Assembly: GCF_003065425.1 (NCBI RefSeq) | Contig: NZ_CP026949.1 | Span: forward strand, 2,914,001 to 2,978,000 | Direction of reading: 5' to 3' | From: Mycetocola zhujimingii | Lineage (GTDB): Bacteria; Actinomycetota; Actinomycetes; Actinomycetales; Microbacteriaceae | DNA: 64,000 nucleotides | In this document: piece by piece, positions 9,297-19,261 of the stretch | Layout of the letters: the number at the start of each line of letters is the position of its first letter | How positions within the stretch are numbered: the first letter of the stretch is position 1 | The notes under the pieces: model-generated | What the model was told of the DNA's origin: nothing | Seen by the model: the letters and a program-made list of their open reading frames with translations, nothing else | Database searches by the model: none | Program-made: the position numbers and the translations under genes

Positions 9297-9456
9297 GGTC
9301 GTACTCCTTGCGGGCGGATGGTGCTCGAACGCCGCCTCACTCAAGAGAACGCTCCGGCACAGCGCCCGTCAACCCGTAGACACCGGGGTCAATTCGCCGT
9401 CGACTCGACGCTCGGTTCTCTGGCCCGTGTCTCTTGTGGGCTGTCCAATGGCGATC

Positions 9457-9477
9457 TACACTGAACCACATGGTTCA
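9457..9477 (+). promoter_or_regulatory. Probable ArsR operator and leaderless -10 region
   Basis: TGAACCA and TGGTTCA form a perfect 7-bp inverted repeat with a 2-bp spacer (9462-9477) straddling the ATG of the ArsR gene. A -10-like TACACT (9457-9462) sits seven bases before the ATG, suggesting a leaderless transcript starting at the ATG. An operator overlapping the transcription start is what autoregulated ArsR repressors of SRPBCC operons would need. Binding is inferred. Confidence 0.6.
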
Positions 9478-9805
9478 GGATGCACTTCTCGACCGGGCGT
9501 TCTCCGCCCTCTCGGACGCCACAAGACGCTCGATCCTCACCCGACTTGGTAACGGGCCTGCATCGATCGGTGAGCTCGCTGAACCCGCGGGCATGACGCT
9601 GACCGGCATGAAGAAGCACGTCAAGGTGCTCGAAGACGCCGGACTCGTCTCAACCGAAAAAATCGGGCGCACACGACAGGTCCGGCTCGGAACCGAACGG
9701 CTGGACGACGCCATGGCGTGGATCGGCTTCTATCAGCGCCTCTGGGAGCGTCGACTCGACGGCCTGGACGCGTACTTCACGCTCCAGAAGGGAACAGAGA
9801 AATGA
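9470..9805 (+). CDS. ArsR-family winged-helix transcriptional regulator
   Basis: The 111-residue protein opens with FSALSDATRRSILTRLGNGPASIGELAEP and continues with MTLTGMKKHVKVLEDAGLVSTEKIGRTR, the recognition helix and wing of ArsR-like repressors. The metal-binding ELCVCD motif is absent, as in the SRPBCC-associated subgroup. The C-terminus (WIGFYQRLWERRLDGLDAYF) is typical of that subgroup. It overlaps the following SRPBCC gene by four bases (ATGA). It probably represses its own operon through the palindrome at its start codon. Confidence 0.9.
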   Translation: MVQDALLDRAFSALSDATRRSILTRLGNGPASIGELAEPAGMTLTGMKKHVKVLEDAGLVSTEKIGRTRQVRLGTERLDDAMAWIGFYQRLWERRLDGLDAYFTLQKGTEK

Positions 9806-10293
9806 CCGAACAACCTGACACCACCGACACCACTGACACAACCGACACCATCGGACTGCGGATCACGCGGTTCCTTCCCGCGACCCCCGATGAGGTCTTC
9901 GACGCCTATACGGATGCCGACAAGCAGAAGATCTGGTTCAGCATCCTTGACGAGAAGCCAGGAATCGTCGACATCCACGTCGATTTGCGGGTCGGCGGAA
10001 AGCAGACCGCCGTGTGGGGTCCGGATGCCGACACCCTCTTCCACGAGACGCAGACGTTTCTCGAAATCGACCGGCCGCATCGGCTCGTGACGGAGTCGAC
10101 CGGCGGCGGCCCGGACGGGTCGGCGATGACCACCCACATCGAGGTCACCTTCGACGCCCAGGACGACGGATGCCTCGTCACCGTCGTGCAAACCGGATTC
10201 CCCGCCGTCGAGGTACGCGACTTCTTCAGCCAGGAAGTGTGGAACGGTGCGTTCGCGCGCGTCGAAGCGTACCTGCGAACCCAGCATGCCTAA
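9802..10293 (+). CDS. SRPBCC (AHSA1-like) family protein
   Basis: The 163-residue protein has a TDTTDTTDT-type N-terminal repeat, then the SRPBCC core: ITRFLPATPDEVFDAYTDADKQKIWF, VDLRVGGKQTAVWG, HIEVTFDAQDDGCLVTVVQTGFP and a final amphipathic helix. It is translationally coupled to the ArsR gene and overlaps the DUF1801 gene by eight bases. The trio ArsR, SRPBCC and DUF1801 is a common actinobacterial arrangement; the ligand is unknown. Confidence 0.88.
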   Translation: MTEQPDTTDTTDTTDTIGLRITRFLPATPDEVFDAYTDADKQKIWFSILDEKPGIVDIHVDLRVGGKQTAVWGPDADTLFHETQTFLEIDRPHRLVTESTGGGPDGSAMTTHIEVTFDAQDDGCLVTVVQTGFPAVEVRDFFSQEVWNGAFARVEAYLRTQHA

Positions 10294-10645
10294 CCCGACC
10301 ACCGTCGACGAGTACATCGCCGGTTTTCCCGCCGAGCGCCAGGTCGTCCTCCAGGACATCCGGGAGGCAATCCACCGGGGCGTGCCTCACACCGACGAGA
10401 AAATCCGTTACGGGATGCCGGCGATCATGCTGGGCGGGCGCTACGCCATCCACTTCGCGGGCTGGAAGAAACACATCGGCCTGTACCCGGTGCCGCGCTT
10501 CGACGAGCCACTCGAAACCGAGGTGGCGCCCCACCGCAGCGAGAAAGACTCGGTGACCTTCCCGTGGGATTTGCCAGCCCCGCTCGCCCTCATCGAACGC
10601 GTGGCCGCCGCCATCGCGCGCACATCACCGGGCGACTCCCCGTAA
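10286..10645 (+). CDS. DUF1801 (YdhG-like, so-called iron chaperone) protein
   Basis: The 119-residue protein contains TVDEYIAGFPAERQVVLQDIREAIH, EKIRYGMPAIML and YAIHFAGWKKHIGLYP, which are diagnostic of the DUF1801/YdhG fold related to frataxin-like domains. It is often annotated as an iron chaperone, but direct evidence for that role is limited. It is the third gene of the ArsR operon, starting inside the end of the SRPBCC gene, which suggests coupled translation. Confidence 0.86.
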   Translation: MPNPTTVDEYIAGFPAERQVVLQDIREAIHRGVPHTDEKIRYGMPAIMLGGRYAIHFAGWKKHIGLYPVPRFDEPLETEVAPHRSEKDSVTFPWDLPAPLALIERVAAAIARTSPGDSP

Positions 10646-10872
10646 CGCCCGCAGCCGACGGTCGACGGTCGGTCAATATCCGGTACCGCGTTCATCCGAC
10701 GGTCGACTGGCGGCAGTCGGCTGACGGCTGGCTCGCCCGCAGCCGACGGTCGACTGACGGCGGTCCGCTGACGGCTGACGGCTGGCTCGCCCGCTTGCTG
10801 GCTGACCGACTCGCTCGCTGCTGGCCGCTGGCCGGTCAGTACCCGGTACCGCGTTCCTGCAGGAACGCGTAC
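10646..10872 (+). repeat. Imperfect tandem repeats with CCGGTACCGCGTTC motif
   Basis: The spacer after the DUF1801 gene is built from repeated units containing CCGACGGTCGACTG and GGCTGGCTCGCCCGC (about 10697-10742 and 10743-10794). The 14-mer CCGGTACCGCGTTC occurs near 10679 and again near 10844. The second copy forms a near-perfect palindrome centred on TGCA that encodes the last residues of the downstream minus-strand gene. No function is evident; it may act as a terminator between convergent genes. Confidence 0.6.
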
Positions 10873-11213
10873 CCGTCACGCCGACCGACCACGGATCCCA
10901 CCGGCCAGCGATTGGCCGTGAAGCGCGATTCACGCACCATCTGGTCTGCGTAACCGTCGCGGCCGCACTCGCGGCAGCATCCGTTCACCACGATCGTGCG
11001 GAATTCCCTGATGTCGAGAAACGGCAGGTCGGCGATCACGGCCTGGGTCGTCAGCCGCCCGGACGCTGCGCCGATGAACGAGAACGCACCAACACAATCT
11101 CTCGCGTCGCACGAGCACGGGCCGGGGTCGATCACCAGCTCACCCTCGATCGCCATCGAGTTGATGCTGCCGTCTTGGCCCTCGGTTACGGGTGGTGCCA
11201 CAAGTACCTTCAT
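10836..11213 (-). CDS. Small cysteine-rich conserved hypothetical protein
   Basis: This 125-residue protein begins MKVLVAPPVTEGQDG and contains CSCDARDC near the middle and CCRECGRDG towards the C-terminus, six to seven cysteines that could bind a metal. It resembles small actinobacterial proteins beginning MRVLVAT (possibly DUF7715), but I cannot confirm this. The start at 11213 has GGAGG eight bases upstream; longer in-frame starts at 11225 and 11243 lack one. The last ten residues are encoded within a palindromic repeat, so the C-terminus may be recently altered. Confidence 0.6.
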   Translation of the reverse strand: MKVLVAPPVTEGQDGSINSMAIEGELVIDPGPCSCDARDCVGAFSFIGAASGRLTTQAVIADLPFLDIREFRTIVVNGCCRECGRDGYADQMVRESRFTANRWPVGSVVGRRDGYAFLQERGTGY

Positions 11214-11350
11214 GATGTCCTCCATCGAATTGGATAGGTTCATCCGGCACACCTCAGGTATAGAACGCCCCACCGACATTGCCGCGAGGGCGGGCGGCGG
11301 TCGCGCTACCGCCGCTGTCCCGCTGGCCCTCGGCGGGCGCACGCGACCCG

Positions 11351-11480
11351 TTGCTCAGCCAAAAACGGCTGCAGGCGCGTTGCTCGGCCACAAACGGCGA
11401 CGCTTCCGCCCAAAACCCGACCGTTACTGACCGAGCAACGGCACGAACGGGCCGCAACGACCATTTCTGACCGGGCAACG
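11351..11480. repeat. Dispersed palindromic repeat family A, locus 1 (degenerate)
   Basis: Four arm-type pieces occur here: TTGCTCAGCC..AAACGGC, TTGCTCGGCCACAAACGGC, GACCGTTACTGACCGAGCAA and GACCATTTCTGACCGGGCAA. The first two are near reverse complements of the last two. The same element recurs at seven more spacers in the window. There is no coding potential. The locus lies upstream of the cysteine-rich protein gene. Confidence 0.75.
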
Positions 11481-11697
11481 CTGCGAGGCGGGGGTTCGCG
11501 GCGCGCGACGCGCGGGCGGGAGCGACGACGCGCGGGCGGGCGCAGCGCGCAGGTCGGGAGGGCGACGCGCGGGGCGGGCGCGACGCGCGACGCGCGGGCG
11601 GGCGCGGCGACGCGTGGGGCGGGCGCGACGCGGCGACGCGCAGGGCGGGAAGGGCGACGCGCGGGGCGGACGCGGCGCGCGACGGCATCCGCACATC
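11481..11697. repeat. Low-complexity GCGACGCGCGGGCGGGCGCG tract
   Basis: About 215 bases are made almost entirely of variants of GACGCGCGGGCGGGCGC. No reading frame shows a plausible protein in either direction. It probably arose by slippage or recombination. It lies between katA with its terminator and the family A repeat, outside any gene. Confidence 0.7.
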
Positions 11698-11740
11698 AAA
11701 AAACGGCGAGCCCCGGGACATTCCCGGGGCCCGCCGTTTC
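11698..11740 (-). terminator. Rho-independent terminator of katA
   Basis: A strong GC hairpin (AAACGGCG, then GCCCCGGGA, loop CAT, and the complementary arms) lies 18 bases after the katA stop. Read on the minus strand it is followed by a run of six T residues, giving a classical intrinsic terminator. The plus-strand side ends in only three T residues. Confidence 0.85.
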
Positions 11741-11758
11741 ACTACGGGGTCTTACTCG

Positions 11759-13417
<1,659 letters not shown>

Positions 13418-13483
13418 GGATTTCTCCTCATTTACTGCAATACGCATATGGACGTTCCAAACACGGAAGTTGCTTCAGCTTAC

Positions 13484-13520
13484 GGCCTTGTTTTGACTAA
13501 ATCAAAACAAGGCCTAGCAT
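13484..13520 (+). promoter_or_regulatory. fur promoter with 13-bp inverted-repeat operator (katA/fur intergenic)
   Basis: GGCCTTGTTTTGA (13484-13496) and TCAAAACAAGGCC (13502-13514) form a perfect inverted repeat with a 5-bp spacer. A -35-like TTGACT (13493-13498) overlaps it and a -10-like TAGCAT (13515-13520) follows after 16 bp. The fur-like ATG is six bases further, so the transcript is probably leaderless. The position fits autorepression by the Fur-like protein and shared control of divergent katA. Confidence 0.75.
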
Positions 13521-13526
13521 TGACCC

Positions 13527-14009
13527 ATGGCACTTGCGGCTGAACCCCAACTCGACGCGGACGTGTTCGGCGCGGCCGCACTCGACCCCGATGTACTCCG
13601 GCAGTCGCTTCGCGCGGCGGGACTCAGGGTGACGGCACCTCGCCTTGCCGTGTTGGAAGCGGTCGAAATGCACCCGCACTCCAGCGCCGAAGAGATCTTC
13701 ACGCGGGTGCAGGAAATCCTGGGCAGCTCATCGCCGCAGGCCGTCTACGGCATCCTCGCTGTCTTCACCTCTGCAGGCCTCGCCCGGCGATTCGACCCGC
13801 CCGGATCCCCCGCGCTCTTCGAGCGGAAGGTCGGCGACAACCACCACCACCTGCTCTGCGTGCGCTGCGGAGCGGTGAAGGACGTGGACTGCGTCATCGG
13901 CGAAGCCCCCTGCCTGACTCCCTCCGACACATCCGGGTTCGAGATCTTCGCCGCCGAAGTGATATTCAACGGCATCTGCGAAGAGTGCCAGACGGCATCC
14001 GCGCAGTAA
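13527..14009 (+). CDS. Fur family transcriptional repressor (catalase-linked)
   Basis: The 160-residue protein shows the winged helix LRAAGLRVTAPRLAVLEAVEMHPHSSAEEIFTRV, followed by the dimerisation domain with metal ligands HHHLLCVRCGAVKDVDC and the second zinc-site pair CEEC near the end. Divergent orientation from katA is typical of the catalase-linked FurA/PerR-like group. It probably senses peroxide through iron-catalysed oxidation, but sequence alone does not separate PerR-like from Fur-like function. The start is leaderless according to the promoter layout. Confidence 0.9.
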   Translation: MALAAEPQLDADVFGAAALDPDVLRQSLRAAGLRVTAPRLAVLEAVEMHPHSSAEEIFTRVQEILGSSSPQAVYGILAVFTSAGLARRFDPPGSPALFERKVGDNHHHLLCVRCGAVKDVDCVIGEAPCLTPSDTSGFEIFAAEVIFNGICEECQTASAQ

Positions 14010-14035
14010 CTGCCCGGCTCCTGCAGTCGTAGCGG

Positions 14036-15148
14036 TCAGAGCGCATCCTGCCCGGCGGTCAGTCTGGCGAGGTCAGCGACAACGTCGGCGAATTGCCCGG
14101 TGCGCGCGAGAACGGCCCGCTGGCGCATCGCTCCGTTGCCCCGTGCCAGCACCGCGTCGACCCGCTGTTCGACGAGGTCTTCGTCACCGCTCCGCCGGAG
14201 AGCAGGCCGCACCAGTTCGACGAGATCGGCGACGACATCCGCAGCCGGCCGTGGTGTGAGCGTCACCGGGTCGACCAGCGTGCCCTCGAGCCCGTAACGA
14301 CCGGCCTGCCAGCCCGCGAGGCGTATCAGCGCCGCCGGCACCTGCGGCGCCCGCTCGCCGTCGCGCCACAGGGTGACGGCAGTCTCCACCAGACCGCGAC
14401 ACAGGGCAGCGATCAGCACCGTGTCGGCGGCATCCGCACAGACATCCGGAACCCGGATTTCCACCGTCGGCGCGTGATGCGACAGGCGCGCGTCGAAGTA
14501 GACCATGCCCCTGTCGAGCATGACGCCCGAGTCGAGCATGGCCGCGACCGTCGCGTGATACTGCTCTGCTGAACCGAACACTTCGGTCGGCCCGGCGGTC
14601 GGCCAGCGCAGCATTGCCTGCGACCGGTAGCTCGCGTAGCTCGAGTCAGCTCCCTGCCAGAACGGCGAGTTCGCGCTCAACGCGACGAGCACGGGCAGCC
14701 AGCAGCGAATCCCATCGAGAGCGGCAACACCCTCCTCGTCCGAGTCGACCTGCACGTGGACGTGACACGCGCACGTCAATTGCTCCCTGGCGGTGATTCC
14801 GAACACCTCGGCCATGTGCTCATACCGGGGATGCGAAAACAGCCGCGGCTCGACCCGCAGCGGCGACGTGGCCGACGCAATCACGCGCACGCCGGCATCC
14901 CTCGCCGCGTCGATCGCCCGCGAACGACACTGCCGGATGTCATCGGCCAGCTCTGTGAGATCGGCGTGCGGAGCAGTGTTGGTCTCGACCATCTGCTGCT
15001 GCACCTCGTGTTCGAGCCGTCCGCCGAGGTGGTCATGAGACCCGGGGGCATCGTTGGTCTGGCGGAGGATGCGCGTCGCCACCGACCGTGCGGCGCCGCT
15101 CTTCGGATCGACCAGGAACAGCTCTTCCTCCACCCCGACGGTGCGCAT
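14036..15148 (-). CDS. ybdK: Carboxylate-amine ligase YbdK (glutamate-cysteine ligase type 2 family)
   Basis: The 370-residue protein begins MRTVGVEEELFLVDP, the signature of the YbdK/EgtA branch, and has LEHEVQQQMVETNTAPH and HVHVQVDSDEEGVAAL with ATP/Mg ligands, plus VEIRVPDVC. It forms gamma-glutamyl amide bonds with weak glutamate-cysteine ligase activity in homologues; the physiological substrate is uncertain. The ATG is preceded by a GACACT -10-like element with little room for a leader. The divergent gene is a class II glutamine amidotransferase, so a joint gamma-glutamyl pathway such as ergothioneine-like metabolism is possible but unproven. Confidence 0.85.
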   Translation of the reverse strand: MRTVGVEEELFLVDPKSGAARSVATRILRQTNDAPGSHDHLGGRLEHEVQQQMVETNTAPHADLTELADDIRQCRSRAIDAARDAGVRVIASATSPLRVEPRLFSHPRYEHMAEVFGITAREQLTCACHVHVQVDSDEEGVAALDGIRCWLPVLVALSANSPFWQGADSSYASYRSQAMLRWPTAGPTEVFGSAEQYHATVAAMLDSGVMLDRGMVYFDARLSHHAPTVEIRVPDVCADAADTVLIAALCRGLVETAVTLWRDGERAPQVPAALIRLAGWQAGRYGLEGTLVDPVTLTPRPAADVVADLVELVRPALRRSGDEDLVEQRVDAVLARGNGAMRQRAVLARTGQFADVVADLARLTAGQDAL

Positions 15149-15227
15149 GCGTATAGTGTCGCAGCCCGCTTCGGTTGCCACCAGCGCGAGAGTGGAGAAA
15201 GCTGGACACTGCGGAAGGGGGTGCTTC

Positions 15228-16037
15228 ATGTGCCGATTGCTTGGTTACGTTGCAGCCCGCCCTGTCGCCGCGGTCGATGTCCTCGGCGAGCGGCCATTCG
15301 AGGCCTTCACCTCGCTCGCGTCACTCCACGGCGATGGCTGGGGGATGGCGTGGCGCGACCGCGACCACCTCACGCACGCCGTTTCCAGCCCGGACTCGGC
15401 GGCCCGCGACCCTCGGTACGCCGAACTCACGCACACGCCGCTCGGGGCCGCGGGGCTGGTGCACCTGCGCTGGGCCACCGGGGGCCTTCCCGTTGCACCG
15501 GAGAACACACATCCGTTCACCGACGGACAATACGTGTTCGCCCACAACGGCAACATCACACCGATCTCCCGGCTCGACGAGCTGCTCACGCCGGAGTCGA
15601 CGGCGAAACTCAGGGGTGCGACCGACAGCGAGCGGTATTTCCGTTTCATCAGGCAGTGCATCGGCGAGAGCGGAAGCGAGGCGAGCGGCGTCACTCGCGC
15701 ACTGCACACGATGATGAAGGAGTTTCCGGACGCGAGCCTGAACGCGCTTTTGCTCACGCCGACGACCCTGTTCGCGATCCACATCAACAGCCGGGCTGCG
15801 TCACCGCCGCCCGCACTGAGTGCACTCTACGACTCGTATGAGGACATGCCTCCCCGGCACGCGACGGAGTATTACGCGATGGACTACCGCGTGAGTGCGG
15901 ATGCCGTTCACATCATTTCGAGCGGGCTTGACGAGCCGGGGTGGACGCACGTTCCGCCGGACTCGGCGGCGATGATCGACCTCGACACCCGTGCGGTGAC
16001 GCGGCTCGACCTGCTGCCGGTCGGGCCGGGGATCTGA
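15228..16037 (+). CDS. Class II glutamine amidotransferase (YafJ/EgtC-like)
   Basis: The 269-residue protein starts MCRLLGYVA with the N-terminal nucleophile Cys2, and has SLHGDGWGMAWR, GLVHLRWATGGLP and NTHPFTDGQYVFAHNGNI, all hallmarks of the Ntn amidohydrolase fold. It probably hydrolyses a gamma-glutamyl or glutamine amide. In EgtC the substrate is a gamma-glutamyl-cysteinyl histidine intermediate, but no egtB or egtD genes are in the window. GGAAGGGGG precedes the ATG. It is divergent from the YbdK ligase, 79 bp apart. Confidence 0.87.
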   Translation: MCRLLGYVAARPVAAVDVLGERPFEAFTSLASLHGDGWGMAWRDRDHLTHAVSSPDSAARDPRYAELTHTPLGAAGLVHLRWATGGLPVAPENTHPFTDGQYVFAHNGNITPISRLDELLTPESTAKLRGATDSERYFRFIRQCIGESGSEASGVTRALHTMMKEFPDASLNALLLTPTTLFAIHINSRAASPPPALSALYDSYEDMPPRHATEYYAMDYRVSADAVHIISSGLDEPGWTHVPPDSAAMIDLDTRAVTRLDLLPVGPGI

Positions 16038-16800
16038 GCGGGCGCGGGCGGCCTCCCGGGCCTCTCGGCGTCGAGCGCTGCACTTCCCCGCCCGCGCTTG
16101 CTACTCAGGTAGGCCGCTCATCGTCCGCCGCCGCGTCCACCGCTGCATATCCAGCGTTCCGCTGCAGAAGCTTCTGCCGCGCAGAACCAGTTCCTGCAGC
16201 GCTCGACAACCGCACGCGCCGCCGCGCCGCCCATCTGCCCGACTTGTCCACAGCATCCGTCCTCGCCCGCCCACAGCATCCGCTCACACCATCGAGCGCT
16301 GCAGACCCTGCGTTTCGCTGCAGAAGCTTCTGCCGCGCAGAACCGGTTCCTGCAGCGCTCGGCGAGGACGCGTACCCGCACCCAGTTGCATCCGCACCCA
16401 CATACGCCCACAGCATCCGCTCGCAGCCGACCCGACTTGCCCGCCGCCTTGCCCGACTCGCCCAATCGCATCCCCGCCTGCCCGCGCGCCCGCAGCATCG
16501 AGCGCTGCATATCCTGCGTTCCGCTGCAGAAGCTTCTGCCGCGCAGAACAAGTTTCTGCAGCGCTCGACAACCGCACGCCGCCGCGCCGTGCCGCTCATC
16601 CTGCCCGACTTGCCCGACTCGCCCACAGCATCCGCTCGCAGCCGCCCCGACTTGTGCGCCGCAGCATCCGTGCCCGCGCTTGCGCACAACGTCCGCCCCG
16701 CATCGAGCGCGCCACATCCTGCGTTCCGCTGCAGAAGCTTCTGCCGCGCAGAACCAGTTCCTGCCGCGCTCGGCAACCGCACGCCACGAGCGGGCGGGGG
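16038..16800. repeat. Family B palindromic repeat array, four units
   Basis: This spacer holds four ~68-bp units at about 16141-16205, 16293-16361, 16499-16567 and 16704-16771. Each has outer arms CGAGCGCTGCA and TGCAGCGCTCG and a central perfect palindrome GCAGAAGCTTCTGC, so each can fold into a nested hairpin. The intervening DNA consists of CCCGACTTGCCC- and CAGCATCCG-rich sequence. I see no protein-coding gene. Related single units occur at 44.7, 52.1 and 53.2 kb. Confidence 0.8.
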
Positions 16801-18138
16801 TCAGGCGCCGTCGAGCGTCCGCGGCGAAATACTCACCCAGGGCACGAACCGGCGGAGACGCACCTCGAGCCGGAGCTGCCCGCGCCGCGCGAGCACAACC
16901 GCAACGATGGCGGCGGCGAGCGCGGGCACTCCACCCGAGACCACCATGCCGGTGTGCGCCCCGAACTGTTCGACGATCACACCCATGAGCGGCCCGCCGA
17001 TGGCCTGCCCGCCGAGCAGCACGAGCACGTAGAGCGACATCACCCGCCCGCGGATACCGATGTTGCTCGACATCTGCACCAGCGAGTTCGACGCGGTCAG
17101 GAAGAGAAGGGATGCCACGCCCACGGTGACCAAGCAGATCGAGAACAGCGCGATCGACGGCATCAGGCCAGCGGTGAGCTGAAGCAGCCCGGTTGCGCCG
17201 ACGCAGACCACGATCGTGCGCAGCCGAATGGATGCCCGCCGGGTCGACAGCAGAGCTCCGACCAGCGCGCCAACCGCGACCATCGAGTTGAACAAACCGT
17301 ATCCGCCCGGTCCGACATCGAACACGTCGTCAGCATATGACGCGAGCAGCACGGGCATCGTCAGCCCGAACACAGCGAACACCGCGATGAGAATGACCGG
17401 GTAGACGATGGTCGGCTTCGACTTCGCGTACCGCAGCCCCTCCCGCAACTGGCCCTTCGCGCGAGGCGATGGCGCGAGCCGGGTCATCTGGTCGGTGCGG
17501 AGCATCCCGAGCATGCCGATCACCACGAGGCACGCGACCCCGTTGATCGCGAATGCCGGGCCCGCCCCGACCGTGAGCAGCAGCACACCGGCAATCGCGG
17601 GTCCGATCATGCCGGCCAGCTGGAACACCGACGAGTTGATGCTGATCGCGTTGCGCAGGTTCCGCTGCCCGACCAGCTCGGTGACGATGACCTGCCGGGC
17701 CGGGTTGTCGATCACCGTGACGAGCCCGGTCGCAAACGCAATGGCGAAGACGTGCCACGCTTCGACGGTGCCGGTCAGCGCGAGGGCTGCGAGACCCAGG
17801 CTGAGCACCGCGAAGAGCGCCTGCGTGATGACCATAAGCATCCGCTTGCTGTATCGGTCGACGATCACCCCGCCGAACAGCCCGAACAGGAGCATCGGCG
17901 CGAACTGCATGGCGACCGTGATGCCGACGGCGGTCGCGCTGCCGGTGAGTTCGAGGACGAGCCAGTCCTGGGCGATCCGCTGGGTCCAGCCCGCGGTCAT
18001 CGCGAGCAGGTTGCCGATCGTCCACAGCCGGAAGTTCGGCACGCTCAGCGCGATAAAGGTCTTGCGCCACGGCAAGCGTCCGGTTTGCGCGGAGAGGGGT
18101 TCGGTGGGCGGGTATGCGGTCGAGGGCGCGGCGGCCAC
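16801..18138 (-). CDS. MFS transporter (EntS/MFS_3-like)
   Basis: The 445-residue protein has 12 predicted helices. It has NFRLWTIGNLLAMTAGWTQRIAQDWLVLELTGSA at the start, the loop motif GGVIVDRYSKRMLM and DNPARQVIVTELVG, typical of the enterobactin-exporter-like MFS_3 family. It probably exports a small molecule; the substrate is unknown. The GTG start is preceded by AAGGAG. It is divergent from a LysR regulator 134 bp away, which is the likely regulator. Confidence 0.88.
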   Translation of the reverse strand: MAAAPSTAYPPTEPLSAQTGRLPWRKTFIALSVPNFRLWTIGNLLAMTAGWTQRIAQDWLVLELTGSATAVGITVAMQFAPMLLFGLFGGVIVDRYSKRMLMVITQALFAVLSLGLAALALTGTVEAWHVFAIAFATGLVTVIDNPARQVIVTELVGQRNLRNAISINSSVFQLAGMIGPAIAGVLLLTVGAGPAFAINGVACLVVIGMLGMLRTDQMTRLAPSPRAKGQLREGLRYAKSKPTIVYPVILIAVFAVFGLTMPVLLASYADDVFDVGPGGYGLFNSMVAVGALVGALLSTRRASIRLRTIVVCVGATGLLQLTAGLMPSIALFSICLVTVGVASLLFLTASNSLVQMSSNIGIRGRVMSLYVLVLLGGQAIGGPLMGVIVEQFGAHTGMVVSGGVPALAAAIVAVVLARRGQLRLEVRLRRFVPWVSISPRTLDGA

Positions 18139-18272
18139 GGAAGATCTCCTTGAAACGTTGGTAGAGCGGATGCCTTAGCAAGGCTAGTGACAGCATCCCC
18201 ATTCGGACCCTCAATAGATACAATTACGGTCATTGGAGTTCTCAATGCGGAGACTTCAGAGACTGGAGTGGC

Positions 18273-19130
18273 ATGTACGACCCGGTATTGCTCAAGACGT
18301 TTCTCGTCGTGGCCGAGACACACAGCTTCACGAACGCGGCGCAGCGGCTCGGCATCAGCCAGCCAACGGTGAGCCAGCAGATGAGCAAGCTCGAGCGGGC
18401 GGCCGGGCGGATCCTCATCGTCCGCGACACCCGCGAGGTGCGGTTGACCGACAACGGCGACGCGATGGCCGGCTTCGCACGCACAATCCTTGCGGCGCAC
18501 GCTGCCGCCGAGAGCTATTTCACCGGGTCGGCGATGAAGGGCCGGTTGCGGTTCGGAGCCGCAGACGACCTCGCGATCACCCAGCTGCCGAGCATGTTGC
18601 GGCACTTTCGGCAGCTGTACCCCGAGATCAACCTGGAGCTGACCGTCAACCAGAGCGCCCCGCTGCGGCGACGACTCGAGCAGGGGCACCTCGACCTCAT
18701 CTTCGTGAAGCAGAGCGCCGGCGAGGCGACGGCGAGCACCCGGGTCGCGAAAGACACCCTGGTCTGGATGGCGCAGGACAACCTGACTCTCGCCGAGGGC
18801 AACCCGGTGCCGCTCATCGCATACCAGGCACCCAGCCTCAGCAGGCAAGTAGCGATCGACGCGCTCGAAGCCGCCGGTCGAACCTGGCGGATCACCTGCA
18901 ACACCCGCGACGTCAACGGGATGCTCGCGGCGGTGCGGGCCGGGATCGGGATCGCGGCGTTTCCGCACTCGCTCATTCCGTCCGACCTGGTGAAGGTGAG
19001 CAATCGCTTCAGCCTGCCGGAACTTGTCGACGTCGACTACGTGCTGATGGCGAACCCGTCGGCCGCGAGGGAGCCGGTGCAGGCACTGATGTCGGCGATC
19101 ATGAGCCGGGGCGTGCGGCGGGAGGCGTAG
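18273..19130 (+). CDS. LysR family transcriptional regulator
   Basis: The 285-residue protein has an N-terminal winged helix (LLKTFLVVAETHSFTNAAQRLGISQPTVSQQMSKLE) and a type 2 periplasmic-binding-like effector domain starting at LRFGAADDLA. Its size is that of the family. GGAGTG precedes the ATG. Divergence from the MFS exporter suggests that it activates or represses that gene in response to an exported compound. The intergenic ATTGGAGTTCTCAAT (18233-18247), with arms ATTGAGA-like and its complement, may be its site. Confidence 0.9.
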   Translation: MYDPVLLKTFLVVAETHSFTNAAQRLGISQPTVSQQMSKLERAAGRILIVRDTREVRLTDNGDAMAGFARTILAAHAAAESYFTGSAMKGRLRFGAADDLAITQLPSMLRHFRQLYPEINLELTVNQSAPLRRRLEQGHLDLIFVKQSAGEATASTRVAKDTLVWMAQDNLTLAEGNPVPLIAYQAPSLSRQVAIDALEAAGRTWRITCNTRDVNGMLAAVRAGIGIAAFPHSLIPSDLVKVSNRFSLPELVDVDYVLMANPSAAREPVQALMSAIMSRGVRREA

Positions 19131-19185
19131 GGCGGGCGGTCGGGCGCCGAGGCATCCGTTTCGCCCAGCGCCGGCAGGCACTCGC

Positions 19186-19234
19186 CGAGAACACCCGTTC
19201 CGGACCAGATCACCCGTTGCGCCGGGTGTTCTCG
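19186..19234. terminator. Hairpin between convergent genes
   Basis: CGAGAACACCCG (19186-19197) and CGGGTGTTCTCG (19223-19234) are perfect 12-base inverted arms with a 25-base loop, placed between the convergent lysR and sugar-isomerase operons. No T tract follows. A bidirectional terminator or transcript-end stabiliser is the simplest reading. Confidence 0.55.
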
Positions 19235-19261
19235 ACCGCAACGGATGTTCTCGGGTTGCGT

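Noticed and set aside
16141-16771. A CRISPR-like array in the four-unit repeat region
   Set aside because: Units are ~68 bp, imperfect, unevenly spaced (about 150-205 bp) and palindromic, with no cas genes; they fit a dispersed palindromic repeat instead.
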